64,000 nucleotides of DNA, taken from positions 1,550,649 through 1,614,648 of the forward strand of contig JAFMSR010000019.1 of assembly GCA_022818135.1 (NCBI GenBank). The letters are read 5' to 3'. Shown here piece after piece: positions 35,101-50,100 of this stretch (within the stretch, counting starts at the first letter, position 1; the number at the start of each line of letters is the position of its first letter). The translations under genes were made by a program, and so were the position numbers. Source of the DNA: Saxidomus purpurata. Lineage: Eukaryota > Mollusca > Bivalvia > Venerida > Veneridae. The notes under the pieces were generated by a model. That model was given only the letters and a program-made list of their open reading frames with translations, was not told the DNA's origin and made no database searches.

Positions 35101-38100
35101 CAGGTCGGGACAAATAAAGAAACGCCTTTTCTTGTCCAACGTAAGATATCAACTAAAAGCTATTTTAAGATGAGTAAAACATATTCATTAGTATCTATTT
35201 TAATAATTCTAGAAACTTAAAGCAAAATGAACTAGTTGCTATAGCAACTGCATGCACTAAAACAAAATGGCAGCTTCAAAAAGGAACACTGTAAATGCAA
35301 TAATGTTCATGCGTTGTTTATTTCACAGTTTGATTGTTTACAAGTTAATCACAACTTTTTTTGATTTGGAGAAGTATACTATCAAGATTAATCTAAGTTA
35401 CGGAAATTTAGCAAAACTTTTGACCTTATGATGTCTCATTCCTTCAAATACCCCCCACCCCAACCTCTGATGACTTTTACAGTATCATAATAATTATCTC
35501 GCAGTGAATTATCAGTAATGATTAGACATTTTAAATTTTGAGGGTTGACTGACAATCTTCCTGAGTGAAGCTTTTTTACAAAGCGGGAGATCTTAATCCG
35601 ATAGCGAACATAAAATGTAACACAAGCAGAAAAATATGGCGGGTGAAATTTAAAACTGAATAAAATTTTCCATTCTTTCATTCAAGTTACCACTATCTTG
35701 CATAAAACCCACGAAATAGATGCATAAATGTTAGATCTAACAGAGTAAGTGTTAGTGTTAGTAACAGCATCGCTATTTTTCTGTTGCCCAATGAAGCTCT
35801 AGCTCACATCTACAGCCTGACAGACTCTTCCTAAACCCTCACCCTGCTAATATTGAGACATGTACTTATTGGTCTTTCACTGTGTTCTAAGTGTGTTTCC
35901 AGTCTCCCAGCCGACAAGAACATTTTACTGCCGATCCCAATCGTTTTTATGAGCAAATGATCAAATAGATCAATTTTAAAGTGTTTTCGAGCAAAACCGG
36001 CAAAATGGAAAGGAACAAATTAAAAAAAAAATAACCTGCAGACTGACCTTAATTTTTTATTTTTGGCAAAGTGACCAGAAACTCCCTTCATACCCTTATA
36101 TGGTGTTCACTAAAATATTTACTCAATTAATATCAAACAGAGCTGGTCATGTAATGACTTCACAGGTCACAAAAGCAGAATGACTGTGAATAGGGTAATT
36201 TTCGTCTGACAAAATTTTTTCAATAACTTATTTGTGAATTTTGAATTCCCGAAAGGAGGAATCTCTAATAGTAATTCTATGTGAAATGAATCTTTTGCAA
36301 GATTTTTCAAATGGGAAATTCGAGAAAGTGAAATAATCGCAGATTTTACCCAATTTACAGTTACAGGGTAAAGTAACAGTTACCACAGAAATCATACTAA
36401 GCATATACTTCACAGTGCAAAAACATGTCCATAAGTCAATAATTGTTAGCCGTCAAAGGACTTGAGTAGCAGTTAAAAAAACGTTGATAATACCCAGGTA
36501 TTTCAATGTAATTCGGATATTTGTGACTGTGTATATATAAATTTTAATGGTTTAAAATATTTTTAATGATGGCGGCGACTGATAAAATCATTACACGTCA
36601 AAATCACTAAAATGTCAAACCTATTCTAATGCACAGTGCTCTTAATTGCCGTAATTACAGATTATTTCATTTACAGAACTACATAATACGCTATACAAGG
36701 ATCACAAATATGACAGATATAACCAATCAGAATTGACTTTACAACAGTGGTGCGTTAGAAATACAAATTTTCAATTCACTCCCCAACACTTGACTTATGG
36801 ATTAGTACAAGATGTAGCTAGCAGAACTGAAAAGCTCTCTTATAATCTCAAAAGCTGAAATAAAAAGTACTGACTACAAGTGCAAAACAGTAATGAAAAC
36901 ATTTGAGCAGACGACACAAATCAGTCCTTCACTGCAACAAAGTTGTATAACTCTTAACGAAATAGGATAGGAGTTACATCGCTGTTGCATCGGAGGGACA
37001 AAATGACGTAAAAGGTATAAGAACTTACCGACATAATGTATGGGGAAAACCCCTCTGTATAAGTGACCTTGCCTCGCTGTTTGAGCATTCCTGGTAATGG
37101 CCAAAACCGGACATCTTGGTCGATATGCCGAGATTAAATATGCAGATCTGGAAAAAGCAGGTATTTAGTATTTCAGATGACCATTCACTCTCAAAATGAA
37201 AATATTGAGGGCTGACATCAAAACTGTTGTAAAACTGTTGTAAGTCCTTAATTTCATTAAGTTACTGCAGTTTGGCAGTCAACCCTTGTTATTCTATTAT
37301 TTCAAAATCTTTCAATGCATGACAAAGTCACAGTCCAGACACAAATGTGTGCATTTATACAGGATTTCATTACCTTCAAACTTTAAGTGTGACTTTAACC
37401 TTTGAGGTAGGGACGTTGGTCTTGCACACGACACGTCTTGAATGTGCTGAATATTTGTGCCAAGTTATTTCAAAATCCTTCAAGGCATGACAGAGTTACA
37501 GCCCGGACACAGAAAAATGTAAGGGCAGACACATGGACGGACGGACGGACTGTGCAATTTTAATTTGCCACCCTTTGGGGGCATAAAAAGGATGTTTCTG
37601 TAACACAAGCAACAATATAGTGACAAGACAAAAGGGTAATAAAATCATTACAGAAAAACTTTCTCAATCAAACTGGAGATGGCCAAGATGAAACAAGAGG
37701 GCCAAGATGGCCCTATATCGCTCACCTGACAATATGTGACCAAACTTGAACTAGAAACTATATATCACCGTTAAACTCCGTATAACGGGGGGGGGGGGGG
37801 GGGGGGGGGGGGTGGGGGGGGGGGAACTAGAAACTATTGTCAAAAAAGCATGTCCCACACAAAACAAATGTTCGAAAACGTAAACACACAACATTGCAGG
37901 TAGTTAATGACCTTTGCCTTGCGGTACAAGGCAAAGTTAAAACATTAGGCTTGACCGATTTTCGGTCCGTTATCACAAGCTGACCTCTTGGGTTGTTAAA
38001 TAATCACTTCTAAATCGTGGAATTAATATTTGTTTGCATCTTTGATTGCAGGCTTACCTGAACTTAAATAAATCAATTACAAAACTGTTATTGTTTGTTT

Positions 38101-41100
38101 TAACAAAAAAGTACTTTCACTTTAGCCCTCATTTTCGGACAAATGGATGTACTTTCGTTTTCAATACAAATATTACGTAAGAATTTCTTATACATTAATC
38201 GGAACAATTTATTTTAATAGAAATATTTCTACAATTTCCTCAAGATTCTAAATCATGATGCGTGCTAAACTAATAAGCTTTAATTTGGTTAGATGAGGGG
38301 GGGGGAAGATAGAATGAAAAATGACAGCCTCTATTGCATACAAATGATTTTCCTACACAAACCAAATTTTGACCTAGTTTTTGGCCCTAGAACAGGCTAG
38401 AAGACTCATGTTTGAACTTGACCTAGATTTCATCAAGGCAATCATACTGACCAAGTTTCATGAATGTCCAATGAAAAATGCAACCTCTATAGCATACACA
38501 AGGTTTTTCTATGATTTGACCCCATGACCTAGTTTTTGACCCCAGATGACCCATGTTTGATCTCAACCTGGATTTCATCAAGTCAATCATACTGACCAAG
38601 TTTCATGAAGGTCCAATGAAAAATGCAACCTCTATTCCATACACAAGGTTTTTCTATCATCTGACCCCATGACCTACTTTTTCACCCCAGGTGAACTATA
38701 TTTGAACTCAACCTAGATTTCATCAAGGCAATCATACTGACCAAGTTTCATGAAGATCCAGTGAAAAATGCAGCCTCTATTGCATACACAAGGTAAAGTG
38801 TGGACAGACAATGGACACCAGGCAATCACAATAGCTCACCTTTGAGCACTTCGTAATGGGGCTAGCTAGAGTTATGGTTCTTAATATTCACTGCACTCCC
38901 TCTTATTGCCTCTTATCAATGTGTGAATAAACATCTCAAACTCATAGTTTTACATAGTACATTTTGTACTTGTCCATGCACAGTTTTTGAGTTATGCTTC
39001 AGACAAGCATATTACAAAAAGGGAGATAATTCAAAAACGGGGAAAGCTAGAAAGCAGAATTTTCGCAATCAGACAATGCTGTCTAGACTGAATTGATTTT
39101 TGATGATGCGGAAGCTTCAATGTCACCTTCAGAAAAATCATTCATTCTGTAAGTTGGGTAATCTTTCGTGCAACGCACATTTCGCGATTATGAGCAGACA
39201 ACTGATTCGCAAATTGAAAGGAGAATTCAGAGTGAGTGTTATAGTAAATCTATGTGAAATTAATCTTTTGCATGAATTTTTAATTAGCAAAGTGGGAAAT
39301 TTTGCAAGAGTAGCCAAAATTAAATCATCGTGAAAATAACCAAGTTTACAGTATCGACTTACCACAAATCTTGCTGCAATTCATTGCGATAGAGATGCAA
39401 GAATGGTCTGAACGGCAGACGTTTAACCAGACAAAAATGATGTTTATACTCTTAAACAAAAGATGTACTGGTTCCTCCAGGAAATATCTAGTAAAGTATT
39501 TTAGGTATTTGTTAAATGTAATGATGTTATCAGGACCCTGTTTACACCCACGATAAACACTCCTGCATGTCTTTTACCACATGGCTATCAATAAGAACAT
39601 TTTATGGTAAAAAGAGTAGAAAACTTCGAGGCACCTTCCAGTAGTTGTTATGACAATTATAGCTGCCGCCATGCACTTAAAGGATGCCTCTACAGCCGCT
39701 ACGGCAACCGTATGTGAGGGATCAGTTGGGGTCGGGGTCTCTCGTCGCAAATCCTCAAACAGTTGACTGTGGAAAACAGCTGACTCGGCTTCTCTGCAGA
39801 TCTGTGGGGAGACAAAAATAGTTGCATGAGAAGAGATTTTGATGAGAACTGCCATAAACTAGAGCTATCAATAAAGCTGATTCATCCCTCATCAATGTGC
39901 CATGGCACTAGGAATGGTGAGTATAAGTTTATAAGGGGACACAATTTGAAATATAACCCCAGCAGAGTTATTCACCTTGAGTTTGCAAATGGTACAATGG
40001 TTATTATGGTATGAATTGAAAGTCTGAAAATAATGCCACAAACACTTGGCAAGAGGTCAATAAGGGCCAGTAACACTCTACTGGACTGACTTGACTGTTC
40101 TGAGCAAGTTTTGTAAAATTTATTTGGACTTTTATCAAGGAAGAGCTGGCAGGTCACTGTCACCTTTACCCACTGACCTCAAAAACAGTAGGGATCGTGT
40201 ACTCAGTGAGCCCAATCATTCTATGAAGTTTGAAGACTGCTGTTGATAGTGAGAACTCAAGATATTAAGGAATTGATTTTCAGGTAACTGTGACCTTGAA
40301 ATTTTGTCCCACTGGCCCCAAAATAATAGAGATCCTCTACAGGGTGCAAACAACCTTCTGAGCAAGTTTCGTGGAAATTTGTGACCTGAAGAGTTTTAAC
40401 AAGTTTTTGGACAGACAGACAAATCATGGCAGAAGCTTTTCTGGACTTTGTCCAGTAGAGCTAAAAATAGTCACTTTAGTTGGCCTCATAAGAAAAACCA
40501 GTTGTGGACAATGTATGAATGAGAACTGTTGCAACCAAAAGAAGGATCTAACCTAAAACTTACTGGTGCATGTATGACTTGAGCAGCATTTTCTGAAAAT
40601 TAATACCCTTAGGTAAATCAAGACTTGAGCATTTTGAATTTTAAACTGAACCCATGAAACTACAGAGACTTTGAACATTTTATGAGAACGCCAGTTTCAA
40701 ATTCAAACCCCGGTGCCTTAAAGCTAGTAAATGAACAGTAGAACCATGATTAAACCATGATAGATGTATATCATGAGGGAAGGCATTTACCATTATTGGG
40801 TACATTTATTAGCCAATTATCTCCAATAAAACTAAAATTCTACGAAACTTCTTCAAAATTTACAGACTTTCAAGAATTCAATCTGGGCCCTACAAGTCAC
40901 ACTGACTGTGACAAGAGAATTTACCTACAGAAAAGCAAAGTAGGGAAAAAACATTGTGTCCTTTCACTCACAGAATGCATGATTTTCAAAGCCTCCAGTG
41001 GGTAGTCTCCCTTGGCAGTCTCGCCGGACAACATAACACAGTCAGCACCATCTAAAACAGCATTAGCTACATCACTCGTTTCTGCACGGGTTGGACGGGG

Positions 41101-44100
41101 TTTCTTCACCATACTTTCTAACATCTGAAAGAAAATCAAGTTAAGTTCATGTGTACTCAGTTTACGTTTCCTAAAAAGTAATCGGAATTCACTCGGAATT
41201 TTGTTGTGTGGTATATTCAAAACAAAAGGGCCAAGATGGCCCTATATTGCTACCTGGCTACCATTGGCTATACAAGGTCATACATAGCAGAAAGAGTAAA
41301 TTTTGACCTGGGGGTCATGCTTTGAACATTTTTGATAGAGGTCAACTCTGTAAAAACAAGTGACCCCCCAAGCCAAGGTCAATTTTGACACATGGGCTAT
41401 AATTTGAATAATTTTGGAAGAGGTCCACTAGGTTATGCCACATGCCAAATATCTAAGCTTTAGGCCTTCCTGTTCTTGATAAGAAGAGTTTTAAAGTTTT
41501 TCCTTTCTGTTGCCATGGCAACCAGAGTTCTGCATGGAATGAAATTATTTGAACAACTATGAGTGGGCTTCATGCATGGAACATCCCTGCCAAGTTTCAT
41601 CATCATCAGCCTAGTGGTTTCAGTGGAGACATCGTTTGAAGGAAAATGTTAATGGTCATGTACAACATACAACGTACGCCGGACTGTACGCATTCTGACA
41701 CTCAGTTGAGCTAACAAAAGTCCAAGTAAAAGACATACATCAGTGGTCACTTTACTAGTTAGCCATTACACAGTGTAATACTCTTTTTCTATATTGTGTA
41801 AGTTTTTCTTGTGGCTAATAACACCCGTTCAAAGAATATTTGATTAATCACAGGTGGGGAATTTAACTTACCAATCATTGACTTGGGATGGACTGGATGT
41901 ACCAGACTGCCATCCGTGAGAAACTGCCAACTTTCTCACATAAAGAGTAATGTTGGCAGTCAGTTGTTTACAAATTTAAAGTCTGTGATCTTGACGACCC
42001 AATCACAGAATGTAGCACGAGGAACCAGCTGGTTGAGGTGAGTTTGTAAGATATAGCAAAATATGTGCTAAAAGTGCCAGAAACTAAGACCATAACAGGT
42101 AGTCAGTCCTATAACTGAATGAAATGCCTTATAAATATAGTCATATATCAGTCTGGTAAAAGACAGAGCTTTATCAACTATCTATCTAAATTACGACTGT
42201 TTAATAACTTCCTCTCATTTGTCATATGCTTAGACAGATTTCCTGCAGTATCTGAGATAATGACATTAATCATGAAAGTGTGATAAGTAATAGAGCATTT
42301 GGTGCTAATATTCTATATTGGGCTAGTGGGTAGGTGCTTAGTTTTGTTTAGTTTATACTAATTTATTTTAGCTTGATTGTGAAGAAAGCTTGTAGCTTAT
42401 TGAGTCTGGAAAAACCAGTACTGGTGCCATATGAGGAGGTAAGGTCGTCATCCAGTGGGACTCAAACCTGCAACCTCTGGGTTGAGCCACAGGCACATTA
42501 ACCTCTTCACCATGGACCCCCTTGGGATAGGAGCTTTGACATACAACCATTGTAAAGGTTTGATATGATACATGTATTGGTATTTTGCAAAATCTTAGCT
42601 GCTTATGCCAAATTTATAAATTTTGTGTAAATTTTTTTGGACCAAATTTTTGGCAAATTCTGAATAAATTAATTGCCTAACAAGTTATATATTACTCCAG
42701 ACCTGCATTTTCCTCACTGACCTTGACATTGAAGTAATTCAAGGAATGTCCTTGACCTACCTGTGTAGCGCAAATGGCACTTTTACCCGCTCTGTTACAT
42801 CTACCAATCATCATTTTCTGTGCTAGGAAAACTTTCTCTGGCGGAATTTCAATACCTAAATCACCACGGGCAACCATGACACCATCAGTCACATGTAGAA
42901 TCTCATCAAATCTGAAAACATGAACAAGTTTCTTCAAAGTTCATTTTAAATTGTCAACAAATTTGTTTTCGGATAAACCTCTTTTAAAATCAACATTCAG
43001 GATGACACACTTCCTAATTATTTTTCAAAGCTCCCATTTTTGGAGAGCCAACTACAGAACTGTCTTCTTTCCTTCTATTTCTATATAAACTTCTAGCGAT
43101 TCCATGCTCCGCAATCATACGTACATCAGATCGCGAACATTAAAACTGCTTTTGCAAATTTAAAACATTGATAATTATGAAATAATATCCGTTTCAGCGG
43201 TGTTCATTGTCTAATAAACAATGATTTGGAGTTCTGATGTGCAGTAATTAACCACGATGATTGGACGCCCCAGTAGTTTATAATTGTGCATCAGAATGAC
43301 AAAGAGTTGTTATTTAGGCAACAACAACGCTAAAAAGGTTCCTATTTTGATTCTAACATGACCAGATATTGCAAAAGATGAATAAATGTAAAGCGTTATT
43401 TTCTAGGCAGATATTTATTTAATGTCATGCAGCACAACATGAAGTCACTTTTGACTGCATATCGACCCGCGTGTTTTTCATGGCAGAATAAAACATAATT
43501 TTTCTACTCTTTGTATATAGAGGCGAAATCACGAGTCATGTTAAAATGACTGATACAGAGTGTTAATTTCAAAATCTCGCAAAAGGTTAATTTCACGTAG
43601 AGTTCTCCTTCACGAATTTCACATTCATGAATAAGTCTGTCTGTTCACAAATCACAAAAATTTCCCAATGACAGTAAAGCACTGAAGAACCCATTGAACA
43701 AGACTTATTTTGCTCACCCTACTTCTTTAAAGGGGCACTCCCTACATCTAGCAGATTATATTCTCGAAACAGATAATGTGTTCAATGAACGTAAAATGAT
43801 AAATAATTACAATTTCAAAGAACAACATATGGCTAAAAATGCCTCATATTACTGCATAAAATCAATATAGAGGATTTAATAATTATGTAATAAATCCCAT
43901 CCACCCATTTATTGTACAACAACAACTTTACATAGATTATTGAATGGTTAACAGTACTGCAAGATATTTTTAAAATGCTGATTGTATCCATAATGACTGG
44001 AATGCATAGCTTAAACTTTTAGGTTCAGTTATAATACTTCCGAATATTCTAATTTTTTATGTCTTTGAGGTTACTTAGTTTGACATCAGTTATCGGGTAT

Positions 44101-47100
44101 GTCCCTTTAACTATCTACTTGCACACAGCTCTTCAGCTGAAACAGTGCATGCAAATCCCCCCCCCCCCCCCCTCAAAAAAAAAACAAGAAACATGGCAAT
44201 GCCACGAAACCAGGTTTTCAAAAATGTTGTTCTGATTCAAGTACAAAGTAGACATGAAAAATATATCATATCTTTTTAAATACCTCCAAAGATGATAGAC
44301 CTTTGACTGCCAAATCAAGTTAAAACATGAAACAGGATTTTCAATGTAAGTCACTGTGACCTTGACCTTGGAGCCAGCCATGGGAACATGCGTTCTGCCG
44401 CATCTTATGTGGTAAACATTTGTCTGAAGTTTCATCAAAATTCTTCAAAGGGTTGAAGAGTTACAGAGCGGACAGGATTTTCAAGTTAAGTCACTGTGAC
44501 CTTGACCTTGGAGCCAGCCATGGGAACATGCGTTCTGCACGCCATCTTGATGGGGTAGGGGACTTTGTCTGAAGTTTCATCAAAATTCTTCAAAGGGTTG
44601 AAGAGTACAGAGCGGACAGGATTTTCAAGTTAATGTCACTGTGACCTTGACCTTGGAGCCAGCCATGCGGAACATGCGTCTGCACGTCATCTTGATGTGG
44701 TAAACATTTGTCTGAAGTTTCATCAAAATTCTTCAAAGGGTTGAAGAGTTACAGAGCGGACAGGATTTTCAAGTTAATGTCACTGGACCTTGACCTTGGA
44801 GCCAGCCATGCGGAACAATGCGTTCTGCACGCATCTTGAGGGTAAACATTTGTCTGAAGTTTCATCAAAATCTTCAAAGGGTTGAAGAGTTACAGAGCGG
44901 ACACACTTCGTTTGACGCCCGCCCATCCGCCCATCCGCCCATCCGCCCATCCGCCCATCCGCCCATCCGCCCGCCATACCCCAATCTAATAACCAGGATT
45001 TTCAAAATTGAAAACCTGGTTAAAAACAGAACAGACAAACAATATTTCAAAGAAGTCAAGTTTAGTTTAATTGAATTTTACAAGTATCTAAAATGTAGTT
45101 TTTTCTCTCTTTAAAGTTTGACACTACCATTCACTGCTCAAAGGGGATGGCCACCAAGCTTTTACTGACTGACTAGAACAAACTGTGAAGATTCGCAGAT
45201 TGATCATGATCTACACTGCTCACAAAGGCCAAAACATTTGCTTCCTAAAAGGGGTAAAGATTAAATACACTAGAGAAAGTAAATCAGCTTATTTCTGGAG
45301 CAAACCAAATATTTTGTGCTTTCATCTCTAAAGGATTAACTGAAGTGTGATCGAAGACAAAAACCCCTACATTGACTAGTACTCACTTTTTTACACCCTC
45401 ATGGTTTTCTATTTTAGAGATTATTTTTATATGCCGTCCTTTCTCGCCAAGAATTTGTCTGATATGTCGGACACCATCTGCTGATCGGATGAATGAAGCA
45501 AATACCATATCCACCTGGAAATGAAACAGACAACCCTGCGTACACATAGAGGAATAAATAAAATTAAAATTCTGGGCTTGACACAAATGGTGGTATGCTG
45601 GTCTGTGACCGCCGACCTTTTGAAAAAGTCTTCATCAAGGGAAAATAAGAGAGTATCAAACCCAGACATTACATTATTGCTTTAAGAGAACATTACAGAA
45701 AGTAAGTTGTTGTAAGTGACTGCAATTTCAGCGGGAATCATCTGTAATCCTAAATAGGTGAATGATTTTCCAAAACTACCACAACATTTTTTTAAAAATT
45801 TTGTTCATATGAATCTATTTCAGTCTGGATGTGAAGGAAATTTCCTGAGCTTATTGCACTGCTTTCGAACACTCCAGATGTTTTAAATATTCCCCTTACC
45901 ACTGTTAAATACTGGACTCGGGATTGTTCCGCTAAAAATACCCTTTTCTTCAACAACTTACAACATAGCCGCTGCTTCATAATTATAATCGTACAAACTA
46001 CTACACAAGCGGGCAAAGATGGCCTTACACTGCTCACCTGAGTCTACAGAGAACATAATTTTCATTCACGCTCAGGTGAGCGAAAAATACAAAACTACTT
46101 ACCCCGTGTTCTACGCCAAATTTGAGATCCTGGATGTCTTTCTCTGAGACTGCAGGCAAATCTACAGCGATACCGGGCAGATTGCAGCCCTTCTTACTGC
46201 CAAGGTCACCTCCGTTCTCGATATCGCACAAAAGGTAATCCTCGCCTGAAAAGTAAAAGAGAAGCTTATTTCACATTTTCTGCTGCTTTTTTTGTGTATC
46301 AATAAAACAGTGACTGCCTTGGTAAGTCAAAATTTACACCCGTTACATCTGTTTTCATTGTACTTATTTGATTAAGCTGTCTAAACAACCAGTTTTCTTA
46401 ACTAACTTATTAAAGACCTAAAAAAACTAGAGCTATCACTAAATGTGATTAATACCCCCAAAAGGATTGCTTTATAAACTGAAGAAGTTTGCCGCAACAT
46501 AATACCGCAAAAAATAAAAAGAGATATTGTTGTTAGCAGCCAAATTGGGCATGACCATTGTCTTAAGGATTGACCAACAGTTTTTAAAAATCTCCAAACA
46601 GGAAAAGTAACAAAGGGCAATAACCCTGTAATTAGCAAGATGGGTGGTTACTGTGCACGCACTCCTCTCACTGTGCTTGACCATTGTATGAAGTTGTATT
46701 GAATACCAACTATAAGTATGCAAGTTGTCTCATAAGGAAAGTACAAAGGGTAAAACAATGAGCAAGAGGGGTATGGTTCCTGTGATGACTTCCTCCAGGG
46801 AATGTAATCAAACATATGAGGTTGTACTGAATTCCAACAAGTAGCTGTCAAGTTAGCTGACAAGGAAAAACAAAGGGCAATAACTCAGTAAATACTCAAG
46901 ATAGAGTTATAGTTCTTGCCTATAAAACAATGACTTCCTCTGACAGTGCTTGATAATGGCATGCAAGTTGTACTATTCCAACTAGTAATTTCTAAGTTAG
47001 GCGGACAAGGAAGATCAAGAAACATTTTTATCAGGGAGTTATCGTTCTGCTCTTGCTTATGGTGACCATTAAGTGTTGCGGTCATGTATGGTCACAAGAA

Positions 47101-50100
47101 AAGTAACAAAGGGCAATAACTCATACTCAAGAGGTTATATTACACTGCACTTCCTCTGAGTGTGCTTGATCATTGTCTCAAATTGGTTAAGTCCAACCAA
47201 GTTGGTTTCGGACAAGGAAATGAAAAAGGGATAATCTTTAATTAGTCTGGAGTTATGGTTCTAGGTCATAAAGAAGGTATTGAATTCCAATAATAGTCAA
47301 GATCCACAAGAATCAAGGGCCATAACACTGTAATTAGCAAGATGGAGTTATAGTTCTTTGCACTGCACTGCCCCTCAATGTTTTGGGACCATTGTATGGT
47401 AAACAAGTATTCAAACTTTCAAATTAATATCTCAAGACAGTTCAGTCAGAAAGTGGACCGACCAACACCGGTGACTCAAAACCCCCTAAACTCGGTTTGG
47501 GGGTATAAAGATTCTATAGTTCCGACTACAAAACGGCAATCTGGCAACATATACAGAATAAACAGTTTAGCAAACAAAGTGCCATAAATTTTCATTAATC
47601 AGAGAATTACCTAGTTGCAATGTCTATAAATTAATACAAAATAACTTCCAGGGGAGGTAATCAAAATATGGAAAACAAGAGGGCAAGATTAACACCTTGG
47701 TACAAGTCCACTTGCCTAAAGGAAGATCTCTAAAAGGTTATAGGCCAAATAGGTTGTCTATACGCCTTTTAACACATATTCCCCACGGGCAAGGTCAATT
47801 TTCACCCCAGGGGATCTTGAAAAGGGCTACTAAGTCAATGCTACATGCCAAAAACTAAGCTCTGAGCCTTGTGGTTTCAGAGAAAAATTTTAAACTTTTC
47901 CTATTAGCCTATTTAAATAAGTGTCCCGTGATGGGTAAACAAGTATGCCGGGGTAATAGTTTGAAACAATCTTTACCACTCCAATGGTATATGCCAAATA
48001 TCTAAGTCAGGGTGGTTCAACGAAGAAATTTTAAAGTTCCTAAATAGCCTATGCAAAAATAAGTTCCCTGGGGTATTTAAAAAAACGGGGCCATAATTTC
48101 AATTGGCAAAGGTCCACTAGACAAGAGTATGTAAATTCTAAGGTCCAGGCTGTGGATGGAGACTTTTAAAGTTTTTCCTATGTATGGCTAGCAAAAACTA
48201 AGGGCCCACGGGGCAATTTTCCCGGGGGGCATAAGTTTGAACAATCTTTACCACTAGCAATGCTACATGAAATAAAGTAGGCCTGTGGTTTCAGAGGAGA
48301 AGATTTTTAAAGATTTTCCTATTTGTTGCATGGAAGGAACATTCCTGCATAGTTTTATCAACATTGGCCTAGAGGTTTCAGAGGAGATGTCATTTGAATC
48401 AAAATGTTGACGGACGACGGACAATCATCGATCAGAAAAGCTCACCCTGGCATAGCCAGGTGAGCTAAAAAAATGTAGAAAGGGCAACAACTCACCTACT
48501 TCCTTAACAATTACAGAAATAAGTCCATCGTCAATAAACATTTTATCACCAATTTTCATGATTTTCACTATGTTTTTATAGTCGACCCATATACAGTCCA
48601 CCGTTCCTTTCTCGTAGTACTCATCGTCGATTGTTATCTTGATCGTTTTGCCCGTCTCAAGTTTAATCTCGGCGCTGGCTCCCTAAAATAACACAGAAAC
48701 CCATGTGCAAGTTGAACCCGTGTTAGTGATCATCTGAACCCGGTTGTTCGAAACTTTAACTAGCAGTTAAGCTAACTGCTGATCAACTATTGATTGAACA
48801 AAATGATTCTAGGTTGAATAGTTTGATTTTGCTTTGGTGAGTTTTTGGTCCTCATTTTATTGTGCCAGGCAAGCACTTGTTTTAGTAATAGTCTTTAAAA
48901 CCCCAGAAATATAACCCTACAATTTTACAGACTATTAGCTTAACAGCCGGTTAAAATTCCAAACAACCAGGTCCTTAACTAAGCAGCCATCTGCCTTATG
49001 CAGAATGTAATCAAGTTGTTGTTGTAGGAGTTTAAAGCCTGTTCCAACAGTATTTACAGGCGGGTAGTTTACCTAACCCATCGTTCCTGGGAAGAACCGG
49101 TACTAGACTCCTAGCCTCTGTAAGAAACTGCCAACTTTCTCAAATAAAGAGAAATTGCCGGTAGCAGTACTTGAAAGTAAGCCATTCATTAATACTAAAT
49201 ACATCTTATCAATGCAACCACCTGTCTGAAGAGGCCACTTTTCATTGGGTGACTGTTTAATACTGGATGAAAAAGGTTTTTATTGCATGGATACCATCAC
49301 TAGACCAATGAAAACTGTCCTAAACAATCTGCCAAGTAATAATCAAAAGTGGTAACTTAAAGTAAGGACTATTTAATATATTGTGTATTTAACACCAAAA
49401 TTTTTGACTGAGATATATCAGTACTGGCCATTATCATTGGTGCCACCAAAGGGATAAAACTACTAATAACTGCTTAGATTTCCCTAGAAGTATAAAAGTA
49501 CTAAATATGTAAATGCAATGATTGCTAAATTTTCCCAAGAGGTATAACACAATTAAATCTGTATATGCAGACTGCTAAATTTTCCTTAGAAGTATAACAC
49601 TACTAAATCAGTATAATTATTCAGAGGTATAACACTACTAAATTTGTATAGGCAATGATTGCTAGGTTTTCCAAGAGGTATAACACAACTAAATCTGTAT
49701 ATACAGACTGCTAGGTTTTTCTTAGAGGTATAACACTACCAAATATGTGTATGCAGACAGTTGATTTTTCCATTAGAGGTATAACAGTACTAAATCTGCA
49801 TATGTAATGACTGCTAAGTTCTCCCAGAGATATAACAGTACTAAATCAACATATGCAGATTGTCAAGTTTCCCCCAGAGGAATAACACCACTAAATCTGC
49901 ATATACTGTGACTGTTCAGTTTTCCCCACAGGTATAACACTACTAAGTTTGTTTGTGCTTCATATATAACTGTAAGTCTGGTTACAAATAGCATCTGCAT
50001 CACTAAATACCGCAGAAAGAGATGACATAATCTAGATTCCCATGCAATATCCTAAGAAACCTGATGTTCTGCTGCATTTTCTGAATCAACTTCCCTTTGA

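Larger units (their letters stand above)
28902..37028 (-). other. pyruvate kinase intron 11 (8.1 kb)
   Basis: No additional exon recognised. It contains repeat C, a 22 bp minisatellite, MITE A, a CCAAT-rich repeat, family B sequence, a SINE and a 30 bp minisatellite, each listed. Confidence 0.7.

Noticed and set aside
39802..42760. Vertebrate-like duplicated exon 9/10 pair in introns 8-9
   Set aside because: Searched by eye for a second copy of the ICREAES or MLESM segments on the minus strand; none found.
44780..45114. Repeated Gly-Trp-Ala-Asp-Arg-Met and Pro-Ile-Arg frames
   Set aside because: The 8 bp (CGCCCATC) tandem repeat generates periodic peptides on both strands.
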